DNA of 64,000 nt, from positions 13,247,222 to 13,311,221 of the forward strand of contig OX393583.1 of NCBI GenBank assembly GCA_947652605.1, read 5' to 3'. Shown here piece by piece: positions 12,401-24,400 of this stretch. The translations under genes were made by a program, and so were the position numbers. The DNA is from Elmis aenea (taxonomy: Eukaryota; Arthropoda; Insecta; Coleoptera; Elmidae). The notes under the pieces were generated by a model. It saw nothing but the letters and a program-made list of their open reading frames with translations, ran no database searches and was not told the DNA's origin. The stretch's first letter is position 1, and the number at the start of each line of letters is the position of its first letter.

Positions 12401-15400
12401 CAGCATTACAAAATTTACTTCAAAACTCTGATTGTGACAATACATCAATGAATTTAGAAAAATAAATGCTATTTGATTATGTAAATAGCAAAAATTGCGC
12501 CCATAAGAAAAAAACAAAGTTGGTTGTCATAAAACAAAAACGAATCGATCTAGGAAAAATTTGTGACCACCATCCGATTCGGCTTAAAAAGTTGCTTGGG
12601 CAATGTTTTAACACATTTAAAATATTTCAAACTCTGAAGGAGTTATAGACGATTTTCAAAAATCGTATTTTCCGGTTTTTCCCAATTTTCTGGGATACCG
12701 TTGGAGATATCTCCAATTTCTCTTCGGATTATTAATGAGCACCAAATTTAGCAACTTTGCCGAATTTAAACCTATATTCTAGCTATTATAATAAGCGAGA
12801 TTCCCATGCTTTAACTCGAATTTCAAACACACTGAATAATATTAATGTATATGTTTTATTTGCGTTTAGAGTTAATAAAAGTAAAATTTATTCTTACTTC
12901 GAAAAGGACTAATGTAAGAAGATTATTGGATGTGTTGCTAGTAAGATTGAACGGAATGTAAAAATGTATTTGTATGGTACCTATGTACAAACTTTTAAGT
13001 TAGAGTATAATTCAAGTTTATTTTTTGCATATTAAGAATGTGTATATTTTATTTGCGTTTAGAGTAAATACAAGTTTCTTAAAACATCTTTTTTTATTTA
13101 TAACATTCATGAAAACATTTAGTGAATTATCCACTTGAATTAATTCTTTTGTCTTTTTAAATAATTACAGCATGATCTAATTTAATTCAAATGCATAGAT
13201 TTTTAGTACTGAAACAAATTGAAAACAGCACTTGCTATATTTTTATATTTTTTGATAGAGATCGTATGTACAATTTAAACTTCAAGTTGTGTTTTTGCAC
13301 CTTAGGGGTACTAAATAAAATGGTTAAATGTTAATGTGTTTAACGATTTGGTAAGTTTAACATGGCGGCGGTTCGCCAGTCTAAAATGTGCTGTCCGTGA
13401 GCATCAAAACCCATCGTCGTCGTTTATAATTTAGCGGAGACGCAAAGATTGTTGTCGTATTAATAGAGGGTTGTAGTGACTTTGAAAAAAATATTAAAGT
13501 CCTCGATTCTTTTACGACAAAGTAAAAAGCGTGAAAGCGGTTTTAACCATTATATATTTCGGTTCACGAAAACGAAAACGAAATCTTATGGGTGGGAACG
13601 AAAAAACGTATAGTACGATATATTTCGTTTTCGTTCCGAACAGAAACGAAAGAATTTTTTTCGTTTTTAGTTCCTGTTTTATTTTGACCGATATGTTCTC
13701 CATCATGTTTGTGTCGGGTACGTTTGGGGTTTCTTGATAGTTTATGTTTTGTTTAAGTAAGATTGCTACTCTCCAGAGGCTTTGTTGGCTGGCCTGTTTC
13801 TTCTAAATATTACATAACCCGGTGGTTTACACTTTTCGTTTGGCATGAGATGTGTTTCAGTAATGCAGGCTATGTCTATTTTGTGCCTTAGTAGATATGC
13901 ATGTAATTTTCTAAAAAGATTTTTTGTTTTTGTACATATTAAAATTGAAACTACTGCAATTTCATGTTAACATAAATCTGTTTCATTTCAGATTCATGGG
14001 AGCAGAAGTTACGATTCTTTGGACGATATGAATCACGGAGAAACACACAACTCTGTTGTTACAATGTAAGTATCAAGATATTAATAATTTAATGTAAAGC
14101 AAGTGTTAAAAAATAATGAGTGACCATTGTTAGCCGAAACTGGGACAATATACAGTAAATACTGTTTAACACGAAAACGCTTAACATGAAAAATCGGTTT
14201 ACACGAAAAAAATATTCAACATTTTATTAACTATTCCTGAGAACAGAACGAAAACGGTAAACGTAAATAATCAAACTTTTTATAAGAACGAAAACGGTAA
14301 ACGAAAATAATCAAACTTTTTATAAGAACGAAAACGAAAACTTTTACAAAATATATTTATATTATAATGGCCAAAGTAGTGAAAACCAATGTATTAAAAA
14401 AAACATTATTTGTGCATCCATATATTCAAAAATTAAGAAATTGTTGTTATTTGAATCGCAATTGAAAAGTAATAACGCTCTCTACTTTCCATTGTTGAAA
14501 GAATTTAAGAAATCAAAATGTAAAAATTACATCAAATATGCAAAAGAAATAAGAAAACTTACAGCTGCTTTTGAAAGCCTAGTCAGTAATTTAGAGTTAG
14601 ACAAATACAATAAAATTTTTGAAATATATTCATCTCCCTTTCATGTTGAAATCGAGTCGGCTCCAGAATATCTTCAAATGGAACTGGTTGACTTACAATA
14701 TTGAATTAAAACGTATTTTTGAAACATCAGAATCAAAAATAGATTTTTATAACACTTACGTCACAAAAGAGAAATTTTCCAATTTGAGAAATCTGGCACA
14801 AGAAGTTGTTGGCGCTTTTGGTCAACTTACACCTGCGAATCGTTTTTTTTTTCGAAAATGAAATTGACCAAACACAAAACACGCTCAAACATAACGGACG
14901 CTAACCTGCAACACCAATTACGATGTGCAAATACCCAAATTGAGATCGATTTGCAAAAGCTAAGTGAAAGAGTGGAGAAACAAATATCGCACTAGTAAAA
15001 TAATATTTTTTAATGATTTAAATTTTTTATTTCATTTATATTTCTTTACAATGTACGTTTAGTATCATTATTATTATATTATCTATGTTTACCTGTAAGA
15101 ATAATAGTAAACAATAATAATAACTCATTATGTTTCAATTTTTTACTCGAAAAAAATGTCTACATATAGTGTGTCTAAATCTAATATGGGGATATATAAT
15201 TTTATATGTGGCCCGCGGAGTTATGATGCATTTCCAAAGTGGCCCACAAGATCATTTGGGTTGGCCACCTCTGCTCTAGAGACCACATGAATACGTTTAT
15301 ACTCTACGCCGCTCTACTCGGAGCAGCGTAGCGTCCCGAACGCGACTATAGTGTGACTAGTACGTAACCTATCCTAGGACGGGTATATTGTATATCTTAA

Positions 15401-18400
15401 ATTTAAACTATTACTTTTGATAATACCGTGAGCTGCAAGTTAGACACTGTTATGTTACCGGTGAGTAAAAATTTACGGTTCATTAGACACAACTCAGTCG
15501 GTCAAATGAACCAGTAGTAGTTTACTGCTACAGATTTTTGTAGCTATATTCATGCGTTTCAGAGTCACAGAGTCACAGAGTCAGCCTGGACTTTTATACA
15601 GGGATGCGCAAAAGTATGGAAACAAATAAATATCTAGAACACTATTAAAAATATTTCAATGAAATTTGGTATTTGACCGTTATCGTATATTCCGGATTCG
15701 ATAAAAATATTGAGGTTGTGATACGACTTCCGGTTCAACCGGAAACGGACTCAAACTTTGAAATTTTAAATGGAACACCCTGTATATTTTTATATTTTTG
15801 GATTCCTCTTTAAATTTACTTCAAAAAATGTTTGAGGTTGTATGGGGCTTAAGTCGACCGTTTTCGTTAAAATCACATTTTTAGGAAAATTTTGAGCTAT
15901 ACAGCATTGTTAAAAATTTTCAACATTTAAGAACTTTGAAATTGCAAGTAATTTTTTTTTTAAGTTTATGTTGACAATAAGCTTACTAACACTTTGCACA
16001 ACGTACATTTAAAAAATATTATACAGGGCGTTTTTTACGCTTGTTTAAACTTGTACAACTTTAAACATCGATAACTCATTTTTCTTAAATACAACACCCT
16101 GTATATTTTTACACATTCTTATAGAAAATTTAATTCTCCTTCGAAAACATAGAGGCTGTTTTTCACCTAAAATTGATATTTTCCGAGATATCGCGATTTT
16201 ATTGTTAATTATTAGGGCAACGTAATATTTTCAAGTAGGCTATGAAGGAAGACAGTGTTAATTTAAACAATTGAAAGAAGAAAAAAAGAAGAAACTTTTA
16301 AATTTATCTTTTCCGTACAAATTTTTGACATTTTTGATAACGAATTTAACTCCATTAGCTTTCTTTTTTAAAATCTAATGTTTATGCACACCCACTTGGT
16401 GATTTAGGCGAACTGAGAAACCGAATAACAAAAGAACTTGGAAGAATCTCGCCAGATGTGGTTTTAAACATTCTTACGGAATTTCGGCATAGGTTAGCCT
16501 ACTGCCAAGAAGTAAATGGTGGTCATTTCGGGCATCGTATCCATTAAATTTTTGTATTCCCTATTTTGTTAATTTTTATAAATTCGCAATATTTTCTGTT
16601 CTGCGTCCTCTTGCCCAAGAAAACCGAGAAGAAACCTTGAGCGCTTCGTATCACACGACTTGGCAAAAATTAATCGGTCCTTATCAGGGCCAAAATATTG
16701 TTCATACAATTGAGTTTGATCGTTTACAAAGTCATAATAAAACAAATAGATAAAGTATTAGTGTACGCGAAAAAAAAAACGCTGATAAAAAAAAACAATA
16801 ACTGACCTGCCTTATGTTTAAATTTAAAAAAGGTTAGGGTTGCAAACACGCAAAAAATAGTTTATAGGATTTAGTATTTGTCATCACACTGGTCCAACAA
16901 AAAAATGCATAAATAATTTAAAAAAATCTTAATTCAAAAGTAATAATGGTAAAATTCGTTAACAAAAATGTCAAAAATTTGTACGGAAAAGATAAATTTA
17001 TAACTTTCTTGTTTTTTTTTCTTTCAATTGTTTAAATTAACACTGTCTTTCTTCATAACCTACTTGAAAATATTACGTTGCCCTAATAATTAACAATAAA
17101 ATCGCGATATCTCGGAAAATATCAATTTTAGGTGAAAAACAGCCTTTATGTTTTCGAAAGAGAAATCAATTTTCTATAAGAATGTGTAAAAATATACAGG
17201 GTGTTGTATTTAAGAAAAATGAGTTATCGATGTTTAAAGTTGTACAAGTTTGAACAAGCGTAAAAAACGCCCTGTATAATATTTTTTAAATATACGTTGT
17301 GCAAAGTGTTAGTAAGCTTATTGTCAACATAAACTTAAAAAAAAATTACTTGCAATTTCAAAGTTCTTAAATGTTGAAAATTTTTAACAATGCTGTATAG
17401 CTCAAAATTTTCCTAAAAATGTGATTTTAACGAAAACGGTCGACTTAAGCCCCATACAACCTCAAACATTTTTCGAAGTAAATTTAAAGAGGAATCCAAA
17501 AATATAAAAATATACAGGGTGTTTCATTTAAATTCCGGTTGAACCGGAAGTCGTATCACAACCTCAATATTTTTATCGAATCCGTAATATACGATAACGG
17601 TCAAATACCAAATTTCATTGAAATATTTTTAATAGTGTTCTAGATATTTGTTTGTTTCCATACTTTTGCGCATCCCTGCAGTTTATGCAGCCCACGCAAT
17701 GATTTTATAAAACACCGCCGTTGTTACAAAATGTAAACTATAAAGCCAAATAGCACTAGACTAGAAGCAACAAAAAAAACGGCTTTTAGTTAAAATGTAA
17801 ACAAATTTATTTCATTTTAATTTGGGGGGCTGCAGCTCCGCAGTCCCTATGGACAAGTCGCCCCTGTTTCACGGTATCAACCGTTATTGAAATTATATTG
17901 TTTGTATATTTTATATACGTTATCGGATAAAAAAAATTAAAACAACGCAAAAAATAACATATTTCTGAAACAAAACCAATAGTTTTTCTTTATTTTGATA
18001 ACTTGGTATGCTAGTTATGGGGGTCTTCCTTGCCACTCTTTTATCAACCGATAACATTGTTAATTTTTTTGATAATGATGCAATATTTGCGTAAAATTTC
18101 ATAAGCCAAAAAAAAATTTGACATCACAGTATAATGACCCTATTTGTATTAGATTAACATAACACACCAACTTCGAATTAAAAATAATTAGGGTTATTGA
18201 CTAAGCCGATAAAACAAATTAAATTATTATTTAGTTTATTTTAAGTGCAAAGTATATTTCAGTCAATGTTATCGCGATGCATCGTTGTGGAATCGATATA
18301 CCATCGCGTCAACAAAAATTACTGAGTAGATGATGAAATATTTCATGACTTTAACTCATTTAAAAACATATCAAGGATGCTAAAGGGCACTCGTACATTC

Positions 18401-21400
18401 GTCTTACTATATTTACTATTGAAGTTTTTTTTTCTACTGATGGCTAACATTGAACTAAAAAGTTCGACGAAAAGCGATAAGATACTTTTAATATCAGTTG
18501 AAATGCCATCAGTTTTAACCGATTCTAACCAAATATGATATTGTGTATTAAATTTAGAATGTGCGTAAGTGCATTATCTTAAACAAGTTGTATTTTTAGC
18601 TGTTGTGACCCAGGAAACGTGCTATGCAGCAATCATTTTAGTTTTCAAGATAGAGAACTTTTAAGTATGTTAAGGGTAGGATGTGAGAGGGAATTATTTA
18701 ATTAGTTATGTGCATTAAAGCGAATATAGAGGGATGCGCAAAAGTATGGAAACAGACAAATATCTAGAATACTATTGCAGATATAACAATGAAATTTTGT
18801 ATCTGAGCGTTATGGTATTTTTCGAATTCGATGAAAATATTAATGTTGCAATACGACTTCCGGTTCAACCGGAAACGAACTCAAACTTTGAAATTTTAAA
18901 TAGAACACCCTGTATATTTTAACATTTTTTGATTCCTCCTAAAATTTACTGTAAACAATGTTTAACGTTATATGGGTCTAAGGTCAACCGTTTTCGTAAA
19001 ATTTACATTTTTATGAAAATTTTGAGCGACACAGCACTTTCATTTTTTTTTAAATATTTAAGTTATTTAAAAAGGCAGTAAAATTTCGTTTGAAAATTAG
19101 CTTGACGATAGATTACCTACAAGCTACCTACATTTAAAAAATATTATATATATTTTATGCTTGGTCAAACTTGTGAAGCTTTAAACATCGATAACTCAAT
19201 TTTCTTAAATACAACACACTATTTGCTTTACAAAATTATTAAAATCGAAGAGATTGGCTATATTCTAATAAATGTATAAATTGTATTTCTAGTAATATTT
19301 ATTGCAGTTTTTTAATTTCATAATTGTTTTGGTTTTTAGTTTTGCAATATGGAATACAATTATGGGTTCCTCTCTGTTAGCAATGCCGTGGGGAATAGAA
19401 AAAGCCGGACTAGTTCCTGGAATAGCAATCATAATTTTAATAGCAGCCGTCTGTCTGTATACTTGCTACATTATTTTAAAAGTCAACGAAAACCATGGTA
19501 AGTTTTTAAAATATTAGTAATTTTAATGAAACATATTTCCTTCTATCGTGTGGTTTGTGACGAAAAGTCTTCTTACCATTGTAGTTAATATTAGTATATT
19601 ATATACCAAGGTAGAGAAGTCAACTATTATAGCCTGAGGGCTCAGATTAGATCACGAGGCGCGAAGCGCCGAGGGATCTAAGGGCCCGAAGGCTATAAGA
19701 CTTCTCTACCGTGGTGTATATATTATTTTTTTCACTACTAGTAAGACAAACCCATTTATGTTATGCACGCACTTTCTAACCTAAAATATAAAAAGTTAAG
19801 TACCTATCTATTCTATAGAAATATTGAATCTGCGTGTTACTCATCTTGCTAAATCACTATTGTTATTAAAAAACATTGTTTTTAAGCGATGGTTTCATCT
19901 AAAATACTGACATTATTAAAACTTTTCTTTTTTACGTTGTGTCAATCGACCGTGTGGATATTGACAACCGTCATTTATTTCGGCGCGAAAGTCGTGTTAT
20001 TTAAATACACCAAAGTTTTTAAAATTAAATTAATTTATTTAAACAACGTTTTAAATGCTAAAATACCAATAAAGAGAATTTCTTTATCATACTAAATCGT
20101 CCTATAATTTTTTTTTCTTTAAAACTACAACAGCATTATCAAAAAATATAAATTTGTTCATTATTCACCAGTGGTTAATAATGAAAAATTGTTTACCTGT
20201 AACCATGCATAGGTAGAGAAATTGAATTTCACGGCATTCTAATATACGTCATAATGCTACGCTATATTACTAGTAGTGAAAAAAATATTTTAGTTGACAA
20301 AGTTACCTCTGACGTCAGGGCCAGCGATAAGGGTGTGCAGAGTGTGCACCGCACACGGCCCCGCGCCTAGTCCGGCCCCGCGCTTAGTCCGGCCCCGCGC
20401 TAGCCGTTTACGTTTACGTGTACAGAGCCCGCCCGCTACGGGTGGGCGATATATCGATAAAGATCGATATAATTTCGACGCTCACCCCTTGCGGTATCTG
20501 GGCTGGTATTCTCAACTGCTCCTGTTCAGCGATTTCGCTACCGTTGAACGCGAGGGATGCACAAACCACTGAGAATCGTATTCCCAACGTCTCCTCTCGC
20601 AGACGCTCCATTCGCGTTCAACGCGAGTGGGTAGACCCACTCCTCTTGGCAAATATACCGCTCGCTTTGCACCCAAATCGTAACCTTTGTGTGTGTTGTG
20701 AGTTGTTGTTTTCTTTTATTATTGAAAAAGACCAAGACCCAATGGTCGAAACGTTAACTACTTCTAAATATAGAAGACGCGGTTCCAAACCCGGAAACCA
20801 AGATTGTATTATGGATAACGGCCGCGAAAGCCTCAAGAATAAAATATATCTTGTAATTATTTATATGATGAGTTTAAAAATAATACCTACAGATTTTCTA
20901 ACGAAAAAAAAACAACTTAACATTATTACTTCAAAAATTAAATTTAATTAAAAAGGAATTAAATGTATGAAAAAAATGTTTCTTAAAGAACCAAAAGATT
21001 CTAATAAATTTAGGTATTTAATGAATAAATTTTTTTTTCTTAATAATATGGAAAGGAATCTAAATAACCGATTTTATTGGGTAGAAGGTTACTTTATACT
21101 AGGTATGTTAGTTTAATAGGACGTGAATTCTCCAACCAAAGAAACTAATTTTCAATGATTTATATTATACGTATTTATGAATATATATGTAAATAATTTT
21201 ATTGATATGTGTATTTAGAAATAATATATAAGATTAATCTATTTTTGCTACAATTGTGCAATTTTTTTCTTAATAAATGTGTTTTTCAATTAATTCCGCA
21301 ATGTTCTCTTTTTTGATTTGTATTGTGCTTTTTATACATTCAGGATATCTGGCAACCCTACATTTACACAATTAAATGTCGATGAATTTCGAAAAAAATG

Positions 21401-24400
21401 TAGACTTTCGAGGGATACTCATTCCAATACATTTTACATACTATTTAAATTTGTAGCAATTACACTCCATTGCTTTTGGGCATCGTTATATGTAAAATTT
21501 TGTGAAAATTTGCCACTTAATAATTAACTATTCTCCCAAGAATATCTACTAATGCTGCTTTCTGCTGCTCCGTTAATTTCCCCATAATCAATCAAAACAA
21601 AAACCACAACATTCAAAAACTGGCGGCAAAGTGACAGCCCATGCAAAATTCCAATGTTGCAACATCTACCCACTCGCGTCAAAGAATTGCAAAGGCAGGA
21701 GTATATGAGAATACAGAAACGACCGCTCCACTCCAATTGACAACGCTCGCTTTCATGAGCACTGCTGTTCAAAGCGAGCGAGTTGGGAATAGCGCCCCTG
21801 GGCTCGCAAACCTAAACGGCTGGCGCGGTATTTCTTGAATCAATTTATCGAATTTATTTTCGCACACAGCCCCGCAAACCCTAGGACCGGCTTTGTCTAA
21901 CGTAAATGTTTTCAAATATTTTCTCTCCCAAAAATAACCTAAAAGAGCGATATCAGTGGCCAGGTAAAATGGTAACCGATATACTCCGTAAAACTTTCTT
22001 ATTTTAATAAGGTTGATGTTAAAATAATAAAAACAAATGAAGATGGGTAAGATTTTAAACAAATATCAAATCTACGCAAAGAAGTGTTCCAATAATGTTA
22101 AAAAATATTTTGAGTGTGATTTCAGTGAGTTATAAGCAAAAATTAAAAATCTCATTCGTTTGTTAATTTATCAGTAGCGCAAAAACTTATTTTTTTTTTC
22201 GATTAATTTTTATAGAACAGTTGGCTTTGAATCATAGATCATTTTTAACACCTTCGCGGACAGCGGCTGCATATGTCAGAGTAAATCAGTCTAGAGGAAG
22301 CAAGATTTTTTGCGTTTAAATATACAGGGTTCTCGTTTTTCGAGGGCCACTATGGGGATCTCGTAAACGGTAAGAGTTACGGCTTCGGTTAAATTAGGGC
22401 AAAGTTGTATATTCAGGTGCTTAATAATTTGAAGCAAACAGAACTTATCTAGCTCTTTTAGTTTTTGACATATAGGGAAAAAAGTAAAAGAGTGGATTTT
22501 TGTGTTTTGCCCATACATTTTCCATTTTATTTCGAATTTTATTTCTGTAAAAACTTATTCATGGCCACTTTATGCAAGGAATCAGAATCTCCAATTATAT
22601 TTTTCATGCGACGTTTCGCTTTTTTTAAACCATTATCAGGTATTTTTTTCTTATGGACGCTATATCTTATTTTAACGTCAATTTTTAGAGCATTTTATTC
22701 TGAATTCGACAATGTATTACACTTTTTTGAAACAATTGTTAAAAATGGCAAAAACAAATATTTTATTTTGAAAAATTCCTAATCGGCATGGTAAATAATT
22801 GTCTTTGTCCCTTTATTTTTTTTTTAAATTTCACAAAATATAGCTACATCTTTGTTTCATAGTGATTTAGAATAGGTTTTATTAATTTCGTTAACAAAAG
22901 CAGGTATTAATAATATGCTGAGACTTCATTAGCATTGTTTACTTATTAGAAAATATTTTAAGAATGTGTTCCTCAGTTAAGTAATAAATTTCACTAATAT
23001 GTGTGCATCCCATATTTGGCATACAATTATTTGTAACAAGATTTTCGTAATCAAATAATATAAGTTTTCATAGTTTTTAAAAAACGTCCAAAAATCTGTT
23101 TACACCTTAGATCAGGGGTCGGCAACCATTTTTGATAAGAAGGGCACCCCGAATAGCTAACTTATGACAAAGGGCACTTTTCATTTATTTTCCAAGCTAA
23201 AGTGCGGGGATTGGCAAACAGGATTTGATCAGTGTGGCAAATATTACAACTCTAGTTAGGTGAGGGTTAGACCGCTTTATCCAAACTAGTTAGGTTAGAC
23301 CGCTGGCAACTTTTTCCAAATTAGTTGGGTTAGAACGCTGGCAACTTTTTCAAAATTTGGTTGGGTTAGACCGCTGGAAACTTTTTCCAAAGGAATATCT
23401 TATACCATTTTAGCTAGTTATAGTATAAAGATATGAAAATTTTCGATATTTAAAGATACTTAGCGTACCGTCGAAAATCTCTCGCGTGACAACACCTATT
23501 TGCCATCCCTATAATAGTGCGACAAACAGCGCGTCATTGGGAAAGTGGTCGGTTTACAAGTTATTTTACGTAGTGGCGGGCACTTTCAAAATGCTTCGCG
23601 GGCACCCGGGTGCCCGCGGGCACCACGTTGCCGACCCCTGCCTTAGATCATATACACTACATGGATAACACAACACCATAGCATAGGAATATAGTTGAGA
23701 CAATGTTGCCGACATGTACAACGTGCCTTTTTAAACCTATCTCTTTCTATATTATGTGGGCCCAATATACGCTATCTTTGTTTTGGACCCGGGCTTGCTG
23801 TCATCGTAGCGCAACCGTGATAATAACTGTAACGTACTTCCTACCTAGCCTATTCTAGCGACTGACGCGTGAATGACATTTAGAATTTTTTGCTATTAAA
23901 ATCGTCGTTTAACTGAATCAATTGATTGTAATAAGCGGTGTTTACTGTAATATATATGTACTTCAATAAAACTTACTAAGTCTGATCTAATGTTATTGTA
24001 TCCTCCCATATTTGACACGGAAACATCCGAGTACATTGCATCTACTAGTAGTTCAAATAACGCTTTAGTTCAAATTTCGCGCGTAACCATAGTAACGCAC
24101 ACGATTTTACTCGTCCGGAAAGCGAGATAGAAATATACTTTCATATCGATGGTTGAAAGGCAAAATGGGATAACTGACAATTTTTGAAGAATTGAGTTAT
24201 ATACCTACACCGTTATAATCGCGTGATTTTTCTCCGTCAAATGGTCTAGGTTTTATTTCCATTTACACCTTTTTTTCCCTTTTAAAATCTGATAATTAGC
24301 TGATTTTTAATGATTTTTGCCCCAAATTTTAAACTTAAACCGCTTTCTTGTAAAGTTTTTTATTTTGTCGCTTATCCCATTTTGCCTTTCAACCGTCGAT

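Larger units (their letters stand above)
8586..12439 (-). mobile_element. Gag-only LTR retrotransposon, TSD atac
   Basis: Two 545-bp LTRs (8586-9130, 11895-12439) flank 2.76 kb. Target duplication atac at 8582-8585 and 12440-12443; the empty site gtgtgatacatcaatg is present at about 49277. The element reads on the minus strand: 5' LTR at 11895-12439, gag 11758-9881, then about 750 bp without coding signal, then polypurine tract GGAGGGGGAAA (complement of 9131-9141) before the 3' LTR. A candidate primer-binding site TGGCGGCTCCGGGCAGG lies a few bases inside the 5' LTR. There is no protease, RT, RNase H or integrase, so it must be mobilised in trans. 4-bp TSD and gag type suggest a Ty3/Gypsy-like relation. 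Described only as an old or young genomic copy. Confidence 0.92.
8055..12834. mobile_element. TA-flanked fold-back element (family E, copy 1), split by an LTR retrotransposon
   Basis: Left end CAGGGTGTTTAAAATTCGTG after TA (8053-8054); right end is the inverted match ending TCGAATTTCAAACACACTG. Mirrored blocks include AATTTGGCAAAGTTGCTAAA and AACAAAGTTGGTTGTC. On the minus strand near 8370-8430 it encodes MNLNNEEKRDILPI, the start of the mariner/Tc-like transposase also seen in copy 2 (48574). The LTR element 8586-12439 is inserted in it; copy 2 at 49275 shows the empty site. Confidence 0.8.
7670..13676. mobile_element. hAT MITE (family of 58573), split by nested insertions, TSD ttttattt
   Basis: The left part (7670-8052) and right part (about 12835-13676) together reproduce the intact 1.15-kb element at 58573-59721, including AACGAAATTAACCGAA and the final CGTTTTTAGTTCCTG. 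8-bp duplication ttttattt at 7662-7669 and 13677-13684. It sits in the LINE remnant and is interrupted by the fold-back 8055-12834. Confidence 0.88.
605..13991 (+). other. SLC38A9: SLC38A9 intron 2 (13.4 kb)
   Basis: Between exons 2 and 3. Apart from the elements listed separately, nothing recognisable as a host gene is seen. The element stack 5925-13950 fills most of it. Confidence 0.85.
14066..19339 (+). other. SLC38A9: SLC38A9 intron 3 (5.3 kb)
   Basis: Holds the Charlie-like hAT, fold-back C1 and half fold-back C2. At 14148 there is a CAGTAAATACTGTTTAAC end (pogo-like, TA before it) without a visible partner. 14230-14345 carries two direct copies of GAACGAAAACGGTAAACG with AATAATCAAACTTTTTATAA. 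15274-15598 and 17679-18728 show nothing recognisable. Confidence 0.8.

Noticed and set aside
19289..19306. Splice acceptor ATTTATTGCAG before exon 4
   Set aside because: Using it puts an in-frame stop just before TM1; the acceptor ending at 19339 restores the conserved VTIFxIWNT sequence.
20418..20951. 177-codon open frame
   Set aside because: Lies inside a hAT element, no recognisable motif, overlaps open frames on the other strand; likely fortuitous in GC-richer DNA.
22465..22782. 105-codon hydrophobic open frame
   Set aside because: In family J repeat-derived AT-rich DNA; hydrophobicity reflects T-rich codons, no splice or homology support.
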